From NCBI GenBank assembly GCA_016794035.1, contig JAEUHS010000020.1, positions 1 through 64,000 on the forward strand: DNA of 64,000 nt, in the 5' to 3' direction. Position numbers and translations under genes: made by a program. The stretch is from Planctomycetota bacterium. Lineage in GTDB: Bacteria > Planctomycetota > UBA1135 > UBA2386. Positions 62,547 through 64,000 of this stretch are shown here, in pieces. Under the pieces are notes generated by a model. The model was not told where the DNA came from. It made no database searches and was given only the letters and a program-made list of their open reading frames with translations. Each line of letters opens with the position of its first letter. The stretch's first letter is position 1.

Positions 62547-62580
62547 GGCGGCAGCGACGGGCGGCAGCGACGGGCGGCAG
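62547..62580. repeat. 13-base tandem repeat, 2.6 copies
   Basis: GGCGGCAGCGACG is repeated at 62547, 62560 and partly at 62573. It lies in the gap between convergent genes and looks like replication slippage. Confidence 0.7.
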
Positions 62581-62655
62581 CCCGCTGTGCCGGCCAGCGC
62601 GGCCGGCGCAGGCCGCCCGCCGGCGGCACACGCGAGCCATCCGTGCCGACCGCGG

Positions 62656-63912
62656 TCACTTCGTCAACGACGGTGTGCGCAGCTGGAACCCGTGCGGGCC
62701 GCGCGGCAGCTGTCCCAGCAGGCCCGCCGCGGCGCCGACGACGACCGCGCCGAACCCGTGCCGCTGCCGCACGGCGTCGACCGCCGCGAACAACCGCTGC
62801 CGCGCCTTGCCGCCGTCGTCGAACAGCCGCCCCTGCGCCGGTTGTTCGGCCGCCAGCGACGTCAGGGTCACGCCGACCAGCCGCACCAGCACGCGTCGCA
62901 CCAGCAGTTCGTCGAGCAGCGTGCTGGCCACCACCATCAGCGCATCGGTGCGTTCGGTCGCAGCCGGCAACGACCGCGCGCGCTCCTGCCGCACGCCGTC
63001 GACGTGGTGCAGGCGCACCTGCACGGTGCGGGCCTGCAACCGCTGCTGGCGCAGTTCACTGGCGGCGCGATCGAGCAGGTAGGCGAGCATCGAGCGCAGG
63101 AAGTCGCGCTGCTGCGAGCCGGCGTCGCGGCGCGGCTCGAACGACGTCTCGCGCGAGATGCTGCGCAAGGTCGGCGTCGACTGCACCGGTGCGTCGTCGA
63201 GACCGCGGCAACGCCGCCAGATCTCCTCGCCGCGCGCGCCGAAACTCTGTCGCAGCAGCTCGACGTCGAGCGCCCACAGTTCGCGCACGGTGGCGACGCC
63301 GACCTGCTGCAGCAGCGCCGCCGTCTTCGGCCCGATGCCGGGTACGCTCTCGACCGCGAAGTCGGCCAGGAACTCGAGTTCGCCGCCGGCTGGCACCTCG
63401 CAGATGCCGCCCGGCTTGGCCTTGGTCGTCGCCAGCCTGGCGACCGTCCGGGTGCTGCCGATGCCCTGCGCGATCGACAGCCCGGTCTCGGCCCGGACCT
63501 GCGCCCGCAGCTCGCGGCACAGCGCCACCAGCGACCGTTCGGCCTCGGCGCGCGTGGTGTCGTCGAGCGCCTGCACGACGCGCAGCGGCACCCCGGTCAG
63601 ATCGGCGTAGAAATCGTCGAGCGAACACACCTCGACCACCGGCGAGAAGCGGCGCATCACGGTCGCCACCGCCTGCCGGTAACGTTCCGCCAGACGGGAA
63701 TCGCCTTCGCGCACGATCAGCTCGGGACACCGGCGCAGCGCCTCGTGCAGCGGCATCGCCGTCTGCACGCCGCGGGCCTTGGCCTCGTACGACCGCGACG
63801 CGACGACGCCGGTGCCGACCGCCACCGGTCGGCCGATCAGCACCGGATCGCGCAACTGTTCGACGGAGGCGAGGAAGGCATCGATGTCGAGGTGCAGGAT
63901 GCGGCGCAGCAT
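62656..63912 (-). CDS. dinB: Y-family DNA polymerase (DinB type) with changed active-site residues
   Basis: The 418-residue protein has Y-family motifs: ILHLDIDAFLASVEQ (D9), the catalytic pair D99–D100 in CSLDDFYADLTG, and the helix-hairpin part SVPGIGPKTAALLQQVGV. It ends with GFQLRTPSL. It copies across damaged DNA. Two positions differ from typical DinB: the catalytic Glu of the SxDE motif is Asp (D100), and the steric-gate Phe/Tyr that excludes ribonucleotides is Leu (L14). It starts at ATG 63912; promoter sequence should lie at 63913–64000. Confidence 0.9.
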   Translation of the reverse strand: MLRRILHLDIDAFLASVEQLRDPVLIGRPVAVGTGVVASRSYEAKARGVQTAMPLHEALRRCPELIVREGDSRLAERYRQAVATVMRRFSPVVEVCSLDDFYADLTGVPLRVVQALDDTTRAEAERSLVALCRELRAQVRAETGLSIAQGIGSTRTVARLATTKAKPGGICEVPAGGELEFLADFAVESVPGIGPKTAALLQQVGVATVRELWALDVELLRQSFGARGEEIWRRCRGLDDAPVQSTPTLRSISRETSFEPRRDAGSQQRDFLRSMLAYLLDRAASELRQQRLQARTVQVRLHHVDGVRQERARSLPAATERTDALMVVASTLLDELLVRRVLVRLVGVTLTSLAAEQPAQGRLFDDGGKARQRLFAAVDAVRQRHGFGAVVVGAAAGLLGQLPRGPHGFQLRTPSLTK

Positions 63913-63947
63913 GGCGCCAACACCCTAACAAACCACGAACTCGGTTG

Positions 63948-63984
63948 CACGCCGCCTCGTCTCACGCCGGCTCAAGGCGGCGTG
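63948..63984 (-). promoter_or_regulatory. Inverted repeat upstream of dinB
   Basis: CACGCCGCC (63948–63956) and GGCGGCGTG (63976–63984) form a perfect 9-base dyad, 35 bases before the dinB start. It could be an operator or the terminator of a gene beyond the window. It does not look like a LexA box. Confidence 0.35.
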
Positions 63985-64000
63985 GACAATGTGCACGTTT

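Noticed and set aside
63948-63984. LexA/SOS box in front of dinB
   Set aside because: The dyad is GC-only and lacks the spacing and bases of known LexA sites.
1-64000. tRNA, rRNA or CRISPR array
   Set aside because: No cloverleaf, rRNA core or regularly spaced direct repeats were found in the gaps between genes; only short tandem repeats are present.

Overview
The window is one 64 kb stretch of very GC-rich bacterial chromosome with tightly packed genes, frequent 1–4 base stop/start overlaps and many GTG starts. The gene content points to Planctomycetota, probably one of the poorly studied high-GC lineages. The pointers are secreted proteins ending in a Cys-bearing beta-rich C-terminal domain, a fused c-type cytochrome, copper monooxygenase and EF-hand protein with a redoxin partner, a sulfotransferase, an adenosylcobalamin-dependent ribonucleotide reductase, and a two-domain (E2-like plus E1) 2-oxoglutarate decarboxylase/dehydrogenase. 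This assignment is inference; no rRNA or tRNA was seen.

Region 1 (1–26 kb) is largely a cell-surface glycan locus. A minus-strand group (1–1.9 kb) carries a sulfotransferase, a LamG-type protein and the start of a secreted protein. A divergent plus-strand operon (2.0–8.9 kb) carries a methyltransferase, a two-domain glycosyltransferase, a StrG/phytanoyl-type dioxygenase, a double (SAM plus FkbM-type) methyltransferase and a leftover C-terminal fragment of a secreted protein. A CDGSH protein, a GDP-sugar SDR and an RmlC-type epimerase follow, then an ArsJ-type exporter and a large repeat-containing protein. From 29.2 down to 14.9 kb runs one long minus-strand series: accB, accC, an AmaP-like membrane protein, phosphofructokinase, a secreted protein, a threonine-dehydratase-like enzyme, a fused HddC–GmhB protein, HddA kinase, an E1 alpha/beta pair with no E2 or E3, a B12-binding radical SAM protein and a GT2–GT4 fusion. 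The last six of these are chained by overlaps or gaps of 2–3 bases. The heptose genes plus the SDR and epimerase suggest a GDP-(6-deoxy)heptose pathway; the E1 pair and radical SAM enzyme are the most unexplained members.

Region 2 (29–44.4 kb) holds a secreted Kelch protein, asd and moaC, an S41 protease with a calcium-loop insertion and a structured leader, a large lipoprotein with BNR-like repeats, the cytochrome/copper monooxygenase with its redoxin, and nrdJ behind the largest non-coding gap of the window (655 bases, with a 12-base tandem repeat and two hairpins). A Phd/VapC toxin–antitoxin pair follows.

Region 3 (44.5–64 kb) is mainly central metabolism and housekeeping: a ketoglutarate-semialdehyde dehydrogenase with a DapA-family partner, a UbiB-type kinase, an EgtB-like enzyme, a thioredoxin-fold ferredoxin, a hotdog thioesterase, a methyltransferase, an alpha/beta hydrolase, the 2-oxoglutarate enzyme, infC, a BamE-like lipoprotein, a small secreted protein, thrS, an M1 aminopeptidase, a 52-residue membrane protein and a Y-family polymerase with unusual active-site residues.
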